Shown piece by piece: positions 1-11,610 of a DNA stretch of 64,000 nt. The position numbers and the translations under genes were made by a program. Position 1 is the first letter of the stretch; the number at the start of each line of letters is the position of its first letter. This DNA comes from Antitrichia curtipendula (Eukaryota; Streptophyta; Bryopsida; Hypnales; Leucodontaceae). The notes under the pieces are model-generated. The model did not search any database, had not been told where the DNA came from, and was given only the letters and a program-made list of their open reading frames with translations. The stretch spans positions 8,928,001-8,992,000 of the forward strand of contig OX579635.1 in assembly GCA_951230915.1 (NCBI GenBank), written 5' to 3'.

Positions 1-60
1 GAAAGGGGCAATGACTGGGAGCAGCCCATCTCGTGGAGGGTAAAAATTGAACCAGATTGA

Positions 61-3000
61 TTAGTTGCAATACAGCTTCACAAGCGAGTCAGCTCCTGAT
101 GTGAAAAGCCATGGCTGCTTCGGATGAAATAAGCAGTCCATAACACCTGTTGGAAAATAAACAACAGGAGTTTATCATATTAGCGCCTACCCGTCCAAAA
201 AGCAGTATAAAAAGTAACCTCGGCATGTTCCATTGATCTCTAAAGTTTTTGAATCAAACAATACGTACAGAAATTTAAGGTAAGCGAGATCATGATTGGA
301 AACTTAAACTCTCCTGTTGGCAATATTTGGGTTACAAAGAAAGAAGTTGCCCTCTAACAGATTCAGTCGCACCTTAACTGCTAGCATGCAGGGCATTGGA
401 CTTTTTATGACCACGAAAATTGCCAAAAATACCTCGAATGTTCTACTGACAACATACCTTTGTGATTAACTGATTTGTGGCCATGTAATATTTTGAGCGG
501 AACAAGTAGAGGATTCTGCAAGAGATCGGAGTACACCATGCCATGGAATACACTAGTTGTTCCGTCATCTGAACAAGACGCGAACAGAGGATACGTCTTG
601 TGAAATGCTACGGACCTGATATCCTTTGTGTGATTCCTGTGTTCCATAAGCAAAAGGACAACACGTTAGGACAAAAATCTCTAGTTGCTGGAAGATAAGA
701 TACAGGAGCAGAAAAAACAAGAAACTTCCAAATCGGAATAATACCAAAAGAATGTGTGTTCCTTTTCACAAATCATCAAATGAGAAAACTAGAAGGAGCA
801 CATACTAATGAAGTTTTGACAGGCAGCGGTGCATGATCAGAGAACTCACTTAAACGCCTTATAAGGCTTTGTCGAAAGATCCATGTCAAACCAAACCATC
901 TTTGATTCTTGACTACCCAAAATCAAATTATCACCTGCAATCGAAATGCACAAGTATCACATTCAGACCTTTAGTCAAAGGATGATAGCAGACGAGGCCA
1001 CAGCTCAAAGACGCCAAACATGAAAGTATCACCAACGATCTGTTCAAATGAAGCTGCAAAGCTGACCTCCAGGATGGATTGCCATTGAGGATATTTCATT
1101 TAGGCTGGTCATTAGCTTTTTCGAGAGCAGTTGCTTGGCCAAATTGTAGATCCGCACGTGCATCTTTGTTGCTACAAATAGGAAAGGACGCTGTGGGTGG
1201 AACAACACTCGTACGACACGTCCATGATGTTTTCGGAATGGATTCTGAGACTGTTGCTTCGTAAGCTGGTGCACCAACACCGATTTTGTAATCCGTGCAG
1301 TCAGTAGGTTAAGGAAAATCTTCACAAAATTCAGCTAAAGGCTCCACTGTAGAATTTCAATATGTCACTGTAATGCAAAGAATAAGCGAAGAGATAAGAG
1401 CAACAAGGTGAGTAGGATATCATCGGGCGCAACAGTGGCAAAATAGTCTCCCTTGTGATGCCAGACGAGTGAATGAACGACCTGCAAAATCTCACGAAGT
1501 ACAAGACCAAATTACTACATTAAAGTCAAATTCCAGAATTCAAAGTCCAGAGCTGATTATTCAAGATTGATAAGTAACAAGTTAAAACATCCAGAAGCTT
1601 AGAAGGTGCAAGAGCTAATCCACAGCTCAATCAATTTTATCGTGAAGGAAAGGACCGTACAAATGGCTGTCGCACTTTTAAGCTTTTTAATTTCTCATCC
1701 AAAACCCAGGTTGCAAGTGGTGACGATTCTGCGACAGAATCATTCGAGGGTCAAAACTTAACACGCACAACTCCTAACAGAAAACGAAGATGACAACGTA
1801 GCTACCACTGATGCAAAAAAAAAAAAATGACTACAGTCATTGTGGTCTACGTTGTGCACAGTTGCTGTATCTGGTTACACGTAAGCACATGCGGTAGGTT
1901 TGAGATTTACCTGCTTCTTTCTCAGGGGCCTCCTGAGCTTTGAGTGTCAACAAGGCAGATACATTCGCACTAACTTCTTCCTCACCCAATTCTGTTGGTA
2001 ACAACACCACATCTTTGTCCCTGAAACCAAAGCAAGTATTATGGCGAAGAACGGTTTAGAACAAAGAGAAGGTACAAAGATCAAATCGATTGGGTACATG
2101 ATGAGTTTGTCAAGACCATATCCACGGTAGTGATTTGGAAACATACACTGCAACGCCCAAAATATTGATTTGCGGATTAGGATTCCACTGCACATTGTTG
2201 ATCTTTGATCCAAAGTTCCACACTTTCCGACACCGACCTGATTGCACATCCCAGAGTCGCACTGTACCATCCAAGGAACCTACACAATTGTTGCCATGCC
2301 GACCTAATTAGAAAGTAACGTGTAAACACTGCCGCTGTGCAAGGTACGACTATTAAAGAGCTAAACTGAAACTTCTAGAGCTCACGCCGATAATGAATAA
2401 CCCCAGCTGGACTGTAGAAGTGGCAATTATGCAACCTACAACTGATACAATAGAAAGGGAGTATCTAAAGAAAACAACTACAATGCAGGAGTAAGGCATC
2501 AGGCTACTTTTAACTTTGCACTCAACTGCCTGTTTTAGGCATCATGTACAGTTCGTCATCTCTTGCCTTAACATTTATAACTTCCCGTCGTCTAAAACCA
2601 AAGGAAGACCGGGAAAGGAGGTCATGATGGACTAGGTAAATCATTAATTCAGACAAAAGAGAATGTGAGGCATCAGGCTACTTTTAACTAGCATTCCAGT
2701 GCCTGTTGCAGGCATCGTCAATGTTGGTCATCTGTAGCCTCAACCAATTCTTTTCCAGCTGAATGAGAATAGAGAAAAAGACTGCAAGAGGTGACTACGA
2801 ACTATCCAAAAACTTAACTCAGACCTGAGAGAGAATGTCAAGCAGAAGACCACTTTAGAGTTGCAATCAGCTGCGCTAATGTATAGCATCTGAGACCTCT
2901 TGACATAACACAGAACTTGCAAATTACAGAATCAGGATACAGACATAAGAACATAAGAGAACCAATTGTCCTCCCTACGTTGAAGGCTTGCTGAAGCAGA

Positions 3001-6000
3001 TTGCAAAATCAAAAAGCTTCTCATACTTAACAAAGTCACGAACATCACGTCATGCATGTTCTAAAGTACTGAAACCCCAACGTAAGTTGCGCACCTGTAG
3101 CAAGCCATTCTCCAGTATTGTCAACAGACATTGAGGTAACAGCTCCATCATGGCCCCGGTATTCCATATAACAAGTTGATGGATAGGGTTGCAAGTCTTT
3201 CGGTTTAGGAAGCTTTGGTATGAGTGTCTCTGGATCGAAATGTTTCTAAGAGACACAACGACATAATTTAGGTGGAGCTTAACTAATCAGAATAGGAAAA
3301 GGAAAACATAATTCAAGATCCTTGTCTTGCATACTAAAAGACAAAAAATTCGTTCGAACTCATGTTCGCCCAAACACTGGAAATAACGGAAAATATTATG
3401 GAAATGCATACCCTGTCTTTCTTCTGGCGCGGACATAAATATAGGTCCAGACACCGCTCAAAAATCTCATTTATATACCTAGGATAAGCTGGAACTTGAC
3501 GAAGAGATGGAAACCTGCAGGGCAAGATGGAAACCATGGTCCATTTATATCCTTGGATACAATTAATTACAAAATAAAAAAACACGAAGTCAATACTGTA
3601 TAAACAGGCACAATATCCATAAACATCAATGCATGCCCAAGTAGACTAAATGAACCTAGTGTATAAGATGCTTTCTCGTGATAGAAGAGGTGAGGAACAT
3701 AAGGTAGTTCAACACCAGCAAGATATAGCAAAGATCATAAAATACCTTTTCGGAATAAATTTGGGACGATCTTCTTCATACATGGATTCATAAGATTTCA
3801 CTTCCTGTTCTGTAGGGATATATTCGACTGGAGGGTTGTACGATTCATCATGTCCTGTATCAGCATCCATCCGAGCAAGTTGTCTTAACTACAAGCTAAA
3901 ATATAAAGAAATACACACTTGCTTAAACTTGTTCCTGGCAAACCGTGATAAAAAGATCCCTTTGATTTCTCCTTGTGCTCGCAATGGAACCATATGTAAG
4001 GAATATTATATACCTGGAAGTTTGGGCTTAGGGGCTGGAATATACGCCAGTCCATTGGCAGTCTTGTCGGAAGTTTTCAGGTCATCACCCCACATCAGAT
4101 ACAACTCGGGTTTCTCCTTAGGTTTATCCAGTTTAATCCACCCCTTCCTTATAGCTCGAACCAGTTTCACAACCTGCAATATAAGCCAGAGCGTTTGAGC
4201 GATCACTAAATAGGGTACTCATAAGTATATTCCATGCAACCCTTGGGCTGAAAGGGAACGTATTCACTTTACTCTCAAGCATAAAAAATCTAAAAACTAA
4301 AATACTGTCATGAAAAATTACGTCACTTTAGAATAATTCACGGCAATGTTGATGAAATGCCCAGAAAAGCAAGACAAAAAAATCCACAACATGTAAATGT
4401 ACGAATAATCTACCCGCAGTAAAAGTTCCTCAAATAAGTACTCGACACAATTTTAGACCATGAGGTTAGATGTTGAGGTCCCTGAATGAATTAAAAAAGC
4501 AAACAACAAACGCTTGTGGTTGCAGCACGGCGATTTTGAAGCAACTACATCTCCCTTGCAATTCTATCATCCATAAGGTACATCATTGATATATCTAACA
4601 CCAAGAGCCAGGAAGATTACTAGTACCTTCTTAGCCTCCCATTTCGATGGGATAAACCTTCGCTTAGGCTCCGGGGCACTTGATAGAGGATGGCCTTTGT
4701 CTTCATACTCAAACCAGTCAACATATGGCTACAGCAAAGTGACAAGATAGATTAAAACGGTTAATGTACTGACCATGTACCGAATTACACCACAAGATAT
4801 TCTCCAATAAGCATATCTTACAGGTTCCTAGATATTTTTTTACATCATTTTCCCCAGACGAAGGCAAGTATAGACAATATCGACCAATATTTCTAACCTC
4901 ATACGGATTGACCTCTGCATGAGGAATCTTGCCCTGTCGAAGTCGACGAATCATATCTATTTCTTCTTTAGTCAGCTCCACTTCCTCATCATTATACTCG
5001 TCGTAAACCTTCCTCCTGATAACCAACATTTAAAGAGTTTGTCAATTCTTGAATCCTATCTAATTAATCTACACGCACTCAACCCTCAAGTCCACGCCAA
5101 CCCCGAACTAAATCGAAATAAGCAAGAAAGGCCAGGCACATCATTCCATCAAACGTACTACCATAACGACATCTTCACCCTCACATGAACCGATTTGTGC
5201 CCAGCATACAAGAATTCAGTAATTCTTTATGACAGCGTTTGTATACTTGTCACCGAACTATCAAAGGGAGAATGCAAGAAATATTTAGTGAAACTTTGAT
5301 CATATGGAAGCTATCAGCTTTCGACAGCAGGCGTTTCACTTAGCTGACAACGCCTAGGAAGGCATATGAACAAAATTTCCAGCGTTCATGGGTTTAGGGT
5401 CCAAGATCGGTAGTAATATCTCACCATTCATCAGCGTTTTCTGTGCGAGCTAAAAAGGTATCAAGCTGGTCGCGTTGCACTTGCTTCTTAATTTTAAGCC
5501 CGTCTTTAGTGTAACCAATGTGATCCTCGTTTTTATACCACTCCAGCGGCACATCTCCAACTGTGTTCCTATCAGGTACCTGTCATTCGTTTAATCAATG
5601 TAAAGCTGTAAGAATGCTAAAGCATAAGAGAGCACTATGAAGAACCACTCGTGCACTCCTAGATTTTGTGGTCACAGATACAGGTAGATAGTTAGCTAGA
5701 ATCTGCAAGAGGAAACCCCAGCTCTGCAAGAATAATTTGAAGAAAATGTTCACAGGAGTCGATAAATTCAGTCGCAAACAATTCTTTTACGGGAGCAACA
5801 ACAGGTACATTGCTTGACATAGGGACAAGGACAGATACATCCAAAGCGTTTAACTCCTAAATTTTCTGCCAATTCAGGAACAAATGAGTTTACAACTTAA
5901 ATTTGAACCACAAAGGATGACAGGCTTCACACCTCATCTTCAGACGAATCGCTTTCCTCGGCCATGGTCGGGTTAACAGTTTGATCATCTGGTTCACTGC

Positions 6001-6511
6001 CGCCATTTCCTTGGCTTTCATGCTCTCCATCTTCCTCTGCATCTCGTGCCCCAGAACCTGTCAAATAATCTTTCATGACGTCCAGGACATAGTTCCGTGT
6101 TTCTTCGTCTACCTCCTCTTCGTCGCCGCTAGACTCATCCCCTTCATCGCCGCTGGCATAATCCGACCTGTTGCAGCGAAAGCTTCCAATTAATGTCCAG
6201 ATTACAGGAAGACCTAATCAAACGTGGCCACATCACACTACGGAACAATGCACAGAGACGCTCACTAACCCCTCAGAATCACCATCCTCCTCGTCCTCGC
6301 TTCCAGATTCTTCTTCTTCCTCCTCCTCCTTCTCACCATCTTCGTCGTTTTGTTCTCCGTCTGTGGAAATCTCAGGATCAGAATCACTCTCATCACCAGC
6401 CACTATGACGTCGGGAATAGGCCCTTCATCCTCAACTACCACAACCTCTTTCACAATCGGCGAAGGAGGGCCCTGGGACCTCAGCCTGCGTCTCGACACA
6501 ACTGCAGCCAT
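61..6511 (-). CDS. BOP1: BOP1 ribosome biogenesis protein (17 exons, 774 aa)
   Basis: BOP1 belongs to the PeBoW complex (BOP1-PES1-WDR12) that acts in the nucleolus on 27S/32S pre-rRNA and 60S subunit maturation. Exons read on the minus strand: 6511-6270, 6167-5933, 5579-5425, 5015-4898, 4728-4627, 4173-4014, 3854-3746, 3514-3412, 3245-3095, 2279-2147, 2020-1911, 1728-1661, 1481-1421, 1294-1067, 934-850, 636-458, 146-61 (stop TAA). All phases join, giving 2325 nt; known BOP1 proteins are about 750 aa. The first about 160 residues are rich in Glu/Asp/Ser, followed by a BOP1NT domain (for example [14 protein letters not shown] and [19 protein letters not shown]). The C-terminal half is WD40 repeats, with the family-typical [17 protein letters not shown] and a final [11 protein letters not shown]. 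The chosen start ([14 protein letters not shown]) is the second Met of the open frame, just before the acidic domain. Fifteen introns are GT-AG; the one between exons 13 and 14 is AT-AC. Identification is firm; exact edges come from reading by eye. Confidence 0.95.
1295..1420 (-). other. BOP1: U12-type AT-AC intron of BOP1
   Basis: The exon ending ...APD and the exon starting [10 protein letters not shown] cannot be joined with GT-AG sites in frame. The minus strand instead has a 5' splice site beginning ATATCCT at 1420 and a 3' end ...CTGCAC at 1295. A perfect U12 branch-point consensus TTCCTTAAC lies at 1316-1308, with its last A 14 nt from the 3' splice site. Splicing at AT and AC gives a Gly codon across the junction and keeps the frame. 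These are the defining features of minor-spliceosome introns. Confidence 0.88.
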
Positions 6512-6637
6512 CTGACCAGAGGAAAACTCGTGAAGTCGAGAAAGGTACAATCCTAGCAACCTCCAAGAGCTGCCGGATCATGGCAAAGTGGCAAACTCCG
6601 CAAACAAAGGCCTTGAGGCGATGCACATCCCAATACC

Positions 6638-6673
6638 CAAACCCTAAAACCCTAAAACCCCTAAAACCCCTAG
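6638..6673. promoter_or_regulatory. Telo-box cluster upstream of BOP1
   Basis: Repeated AAACCCTA/AAAACCCCTA units lie about 130-160 bp upstream of the BOP1 start codon. In plants, telo-boxes near transcription starts are typical of ribosomal-protein and ribosome-biogenesis genes and are bound by Myb-type telobox factors. The copies drift between ACCCTA and ACCCCTA, so this is a promoter motif cluster rather than a true telomere tract. Confidence 0.6.
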
Positions 6674-9600
6674 AAAGAAAAAGTAAGATAACCCCTAAAG
6701 ATGAATGAACCGCCACGGATGGATGACAATTTTATGGATGAGTTGGGATTCTGTTAACATGTGGACATTCAGTTTGCATTCACTGCAGGCTACTACTGTA
6801 AATTTTAATTAGTTGCATATTGTACGAATTTTTACAAATTTAAATAAAATCATAGTGGCAATAAGAAAGAAATTAAACGCTCCATGCAGGCCAATTCTAC
6901 CACCTTTAATGTTATTATTTTTTTTTTTCTTTAAATTATGCATTATAATGGAGATTAGTGTGCCAGGTGCTATTGTCACAACCAAAATAAAAGTAAAAGT
7001 AGTTTTCTAATTTTTCTAATTCATAAAACTTTCAAAATTTAGTATCATTCATATCATAGGTTTAAAAAACACAAAATAAAGTCCATACACCCCTCCTTGT
7101 AGAGAGCTTTGCTGACAGTACCATGAACGCAACCGGAAGACACGAGGTTTAGGAGATCTCACTATAACAAACAAACAAATTCATTTAAAGTTTGGATAGA
7201 TGTTATAGTAATAATAAAACATCATAGCAGAGCTTTTAGCCATTTGAAGTGCTCCAACGTCCATATTATGAATGATGGACCAAAGACTTGCAAATATTGT
7301 TTCATCTAACTAACTTTTCATTCATCCAATGTAATATATGAATATTGAAAAGACAACCTTTTTAATGACTAATTTCATGAAATTGCGGTAATTGATATTT
7401 CTATACATATAAAGATATAAGCAAAAATGTGCAAAAATGTACAAAAATTCAAAAAAGGATCAAGGCATTTAAATGTTAACCATGTATAGACATTGTAACC
7501 TAGAAGGTGTGATGTATGACTTCATTATTAATTGTAAATACAAAAATATACCTAATGGTTCAATAATCAGAGTATTTTGGTGAGTATCTTGGTCAAGGGA
7601 ACCACATCATTCTAGGATTAAAGCCTTAAGCTCCTATATATTGTATCAATGAGCATGAAATTCTTAATTAATGCTACAACTATAATAGTGATGACTACAC
7701 TAGTAGACATTGTATTTTAGACCATTTTAATCCTTTTTTTAAAACCTACATGGACTAACGTGTATTTTCATATGATGTCAAAGGTTACTTGAAGGTGCCA
7801 CATAGGCAATGAACAAGGCTTTATAGCTCCCAAAGAATTTATATTCTTTTTGAGTAAAATAGCTATAAACAATACATCTTAAAAACAAAGTGTAACTACA
7901 CTTTGTAATTTTTTTATGCAACTCTTAACCATAGGATCTTACAATTGACCTGTCCCCCAATTTTTTGAGTTAATTTCTTTAGCATATTGAAGTTTAATGT
8001 TCAAAATAGTGCATCATCTTTTCCCAATCCTTTACAATGACAATGACAATGAGCTCAAAGTAGGCAGAACTACCTAATACAACTGAATTGGAAGGTGAAA
8101 GGTGATATAAAGGTGAAATATTCAAATTGTCCTATTGTAGGTTAGCTTCATAAATACTTAGGAAAAATGTGGAACATGTCTCAAATTAACCCCTAAAACC
8201 CCATTTGTCCCCTCATGGGACAATTTGGGTCCGGGTAGGTTCCTGTGACCTCAATTTGTAGAGAATTTTTTTGGGATTTTTTGAAGTTGTGCGGTTTTGC
8301 GAGAGCTTTGTGGATATATAATTTTTATTTCAATTGGTGCCCAAGAGAAAAAGTTATGCCAAAAATAGAGTTTAGAGGGCAACACAAAAAAATCACAGAA
8401 AGTCAAAATAAATTTCTTAAATATTTTTTTCAAAATCTATGTCTTTTTGTCTACATTTGAAGCTTTGATTCATTCTATTTGGACTAATAATGAAAAAGTT
8501 ATGGACAATCTTAGTTTTTCGGGCAATCTAAGCATCTTCTTGAAAAAATAACTTTTAGGATTCATTTCTTAATGCAGTTTTTACAATTTTCAGAATTTTT
8601 TTTTTAAACAAGGTTGAATTTGCTTTCTAGAACAATCTCACCGTTGGGATTATGGTATTTCAATTTTGTCTTAGAGCTATTAACGATTTAGTTATTCCTT
8701 CAATCTTGAATCTACTTCTACTTAACAATTTTTTAATGAGTAAAAATTTAGTGTTTTTTTCTTGAATTTTTTTTCCTAGATTCTCAACTGAAGTATTCAA
8801 CATATAAACTTAGAAAATCAAAATCAACAATACAAAAAATTTAAGTTAAATAGGTTCAAAGCCCCCAAATCTAGTCAAGCAAGGTACAAAAAAACTTGTT
8901 TTCTTCACTTTGAATGCAAATATCTTGCAATCTATTTATTCAAGGTTTCTGAAATTTCTTGCACACATTCTCATACTAGTCTAGTATAAGATCCTACGGT
9001 TAGATATGCAAAAAAATAATAATTTTTATAGTTTTTTGCTCTTTGCAATAGAAGTGGCAGTTTTGAGTGTGTTTTGATGGAGAAAAGACCTTGGGGTTTT
9101 AGGGGTTAAAAAAGTCGTAAAACTATTTCTGAAAATCTCAAAAAAAATTCATTGGTGCCATTTCTAAATATCCAAAAAATAATCTTACAAAAATTTAGAA
9201 AAAGAACACATTTATACATGAATAGAAAAAATCAATTCCAAATTGGGAGTGTCAAAAAAGGAGGAGGAACAAAATGCCAAAAGTTACAAAAATCAAAACA
9301 AGTTGTTGAACTGTCCAAATTCTAAAAATTAGATTATTTCGCACCAAGGTGTCAAATTTGACTTGAATGTACAGTGTAAAACTCTTAATGAAAAAACATG
9401 TCTTTTGTAACTCAAAGAATTTGATACCATAGTAGATGATTGAATTGAAAATCTACGGAAAAGATTCAAGAAAAAAAATATTATTCTTTTTTTTTAAACT
9501 CCTAAATGCCAACAACCACTTTATAATTGTTGCCCATCTTCATGGGCTTCCTAGATCCCAAGAAAATGCGTTTTTTAAAATTTCATATTGTTCTCATCTA

Positions 9601-10762
9601 GTTCATCAGGTTATCTTCCCATAACCAAAAAAAACATTTAATCTGAACAAAATCTTTCCCTTGGGTGATTTTTCAAAGTCAAACACTTCAAAAAGTGCTC
9701 ATTGGATTGTCTTGGAAGGGAAACCTAGCCAATCAAAAGTCATCGCCTCAAAAACCTTCCATGGGTATGTAAGTAGGCAAGGGGCTAACTAGTTCGAGCA
9801 TAAGTGAATAGGCAAGTGAAATTTTTGTTTTTCCAATCTTCATCACTTGATTGCAAGGCTTCAAAAACAATCTTCCATGGTAAAAATCATTGAAAAAATT
9901 AGCTTGCATATTTTTAACCTCCAAAGTATAAAACCATTGATTTCAAGCCTCATTGTCCATCACACTATTTGTTGCCATTTTGCAACTAGATATGAATGAA
10001 AATCTTATATTTATTTTTTAGAGATGAAGTCATATGTTTGCTACGAGTCATAACATTTTCGGTTTTTTGGAGAAAATATTGAATTATTGTGAATTTTTTA
10101 AGAGGAAAATGAAGGAAATTCATATCAAATACATTCAAAAATTTGAAATTTGCACCATAGATGTACATTATAGTGTATACTCAAGTGTATAACATCATGG
10201 TATTAACCAAAGTTATTGTGTCACTCTAAAATTGGACAATCAACAAACCATCCAACATTCATATTGGTATAAAATATTCAAACTTATGGTGAAAAGCTAG
10301 TTCCAGTGGCATATAAGTTAGACACTAAAATCTTCCTCATTGTTTTTTGTCTCTCCCACTTGGGGTAAGGTAAGTGTCTCTAATAGCAACATGTCTCTAA
10401 AAGTGAGCCCTAACACAAAGATACATTTTACTTTCTTCAAGTTACCAAAATTGTACATTTCAGGAGGAGGTCACTTTTAGAAACCACGGGGTTTCGACTT
10501 CAAAATTTTTTTAACTAATTCCACAAAGGTCCAAAAAATATGAAACGACTTGGAGTAGATGCCAATTCCATTTTTCTTCCTACTAAAATTTACTGAAAAT
10601 TGTTTCAAGGAGTTTAGCTTCCCTGAAAATGCAATCAGCTCTTAAAGGTTTCTTTAACCCTTGAAGGACGGACTGGTAGCCGTGAAAATCATGTATTTTG
10701 ATTCCGTGTGACATCATCTACTTTGAAAAAGCCTAATATATTCTTTGGAAGTTAAAGAACTG
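6674..10762. other. AT-rich intergenic region with a TIR element
   Basis: No convincing gene is visible. The region is strongly AT-rich with many stops in all frames; the short open frames have no recognisable domains. The one clear structure is the inverted-repeat element at 8186-9109, listed separately. A lone TTTAACCC-type end resembling the termini of that family is present near 10650. Confidence 0.6.
8186..9109. mobile_element. TTAACCCC-TIR non-autonomous element, copy 1
   Basis: The left end TTAACCCCTAAAACCCCA is repeated exactly inverted at the right end (TGGGGTTTTAGGGGTTAA). The element is 924 bp, has no coding capacity and has an AT-rich interior. An internal segment around 8925-9010 (motif TATCTTGCAATCTAT, then GATCCTACGGTTAGATATGC) is recognisably shared with copy 2 around 42905-43010, which shows they are a family. 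I could not define a convincing target-site duplication, so the superfamily is unassigned. Confidence 0.65.
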
Positions 10763-10996
10763 TTAAAGATCTTTCCTTTCCACTCCTAATACTGAGGATG
10801 AAAAGTTGCACTTCTGTCCTGTAGGGAAAGATTCTTTGTCATTCAAAGGACGCAGAACGTCCTCGTCGACGTTCAAGGGTTTGAGCCTCCTACCTACTAT
10901 TCGAGGATTGAACATCAAGTTGTGCAGCAAGTATCTCTCACGTTGTTCATCCTCTTTTACGTGACTAAACATATAATTCTCTCGTTGATCACCCAA
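10763..10996 (-). CDS. Small hypothetical ORF (77 aa)
   Basis: This open frame is less AT-rich than the surrounding DNA and encodes a charged 77-residue protein (begins MGDQRENYMFSHVKEDEQRE) with no domain I recognise. It lies 3' of the RNA-repair gene on the same strand, and a run of plant telomere-like CCCTAAA units lies about 120 bp upstream (11119-11140), as upstream of BOP1. It could be a short gene, one exon of a longer one, or chance. Confidence 0.25.
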   Translation of the reverse strand: MGDQRENYMFSHVKEDEQRERYLLHNLMFNPRIVGRRLKPLNVDEDVLRPLNDKESFPTGQKCNFSSSVLGVERKDL

Positions 10997-11118
10997 AAGT
11001 TTCTACGCTAAATGACTATACTGTGACTTGGGTCAACAAAAAATTCAACCCCATTCTCTTTCCTCACCCAGGGCAGTACCCTCCTTAAGGACTGATGTCA
11101 AATGATGTTACAATCTCA

Positions 11119-11140
11119 CCCTAAACCCTAAACCCTGAAA
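11119..11140. promoter_or_regulatory. Telomere-like CCCTAAA run
   Basis: Three adjacent CCCTAAA-type units, the last imperfect (CCCTGAA), read on the plus strand. They could be a telo-box for the small minus-strand ORF to the left, or a tiny interstitial telomeric scar. Too short to decide. Confidence 0.4.
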
Positions 11141-11390
11141 CCTCGGATACCTTCTCGAACCTCAATACAGTCTCAAAATGCTTCCTGGCAGTTCACCTTG
11201 CAATTGCTAGCCTACTCTTCGCAGAGAATGGATAAAGAAAAGAAAAGTTTTGGCATGTGTGAATTACGAGTTGTCATTGCAGGGTTCCTCACCAAAGCTC
11301 AGAGGAGTACACCTCCAATATGGGGGAGTCACTGTAGCTTCAGTGAGGTTAAGCGAGTTGAGGGAAGGCCTTGCTCATCCTCGGGCAAGT

Positions 11391-11514
11391 ACAAGATTCT
11401 TCAACGAGTTCGAGTTCGTTGAAAGTTTCTTGGTTATCCACTCATCTCTTGTAGAAGATTCTTCAACGAGTTTGATTTCGGTGAAGGATTATTGGTTTTC
11501 CACTCATTTCTTCG
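11391..11514 (+). repeat. About 62-bp tandem direct duplication
   Basis: Two adjacent diverged copies begin AGATTCTTCAACGAGTT (at about 11393 and 11455). Each continues through a similar GTTGAAAG/GGTGAAGG, TTGGTTTTCCACTCATTTCTT-like stretch. The repeat lies just 3' of the RNA-repair gene stop codon, probably in its 3' flank. Confidence 0.6.
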
Positions 11515-11610
11515 GTGAACGATTTGGGGGAATGAGGGCTCACTCCTTCTCCAGATATCAATTCCTGTGTCAATGGGCACCCAGAATGCAGACGTCGGAG
11601 GTGAGTTTCA

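Noticed and set aside
3050..3256. 68-codon minus-strand frame in BOP1
   Set aside because: Wrong frame of a real exon; the correct frame gives the BOP1 family sequence [10 protein letters not shown].
8186..9109. PIF/Harbinger assignment from TTA...TAA at the ends
   Set aside because: The TTA and TAA belong to the inverted repeat itself, not to a direct duplication.
11119..11140. Telomere end or large interstitial telomere
   Set aside because: Only about three units; flanked by ordinary sequence on both sides.
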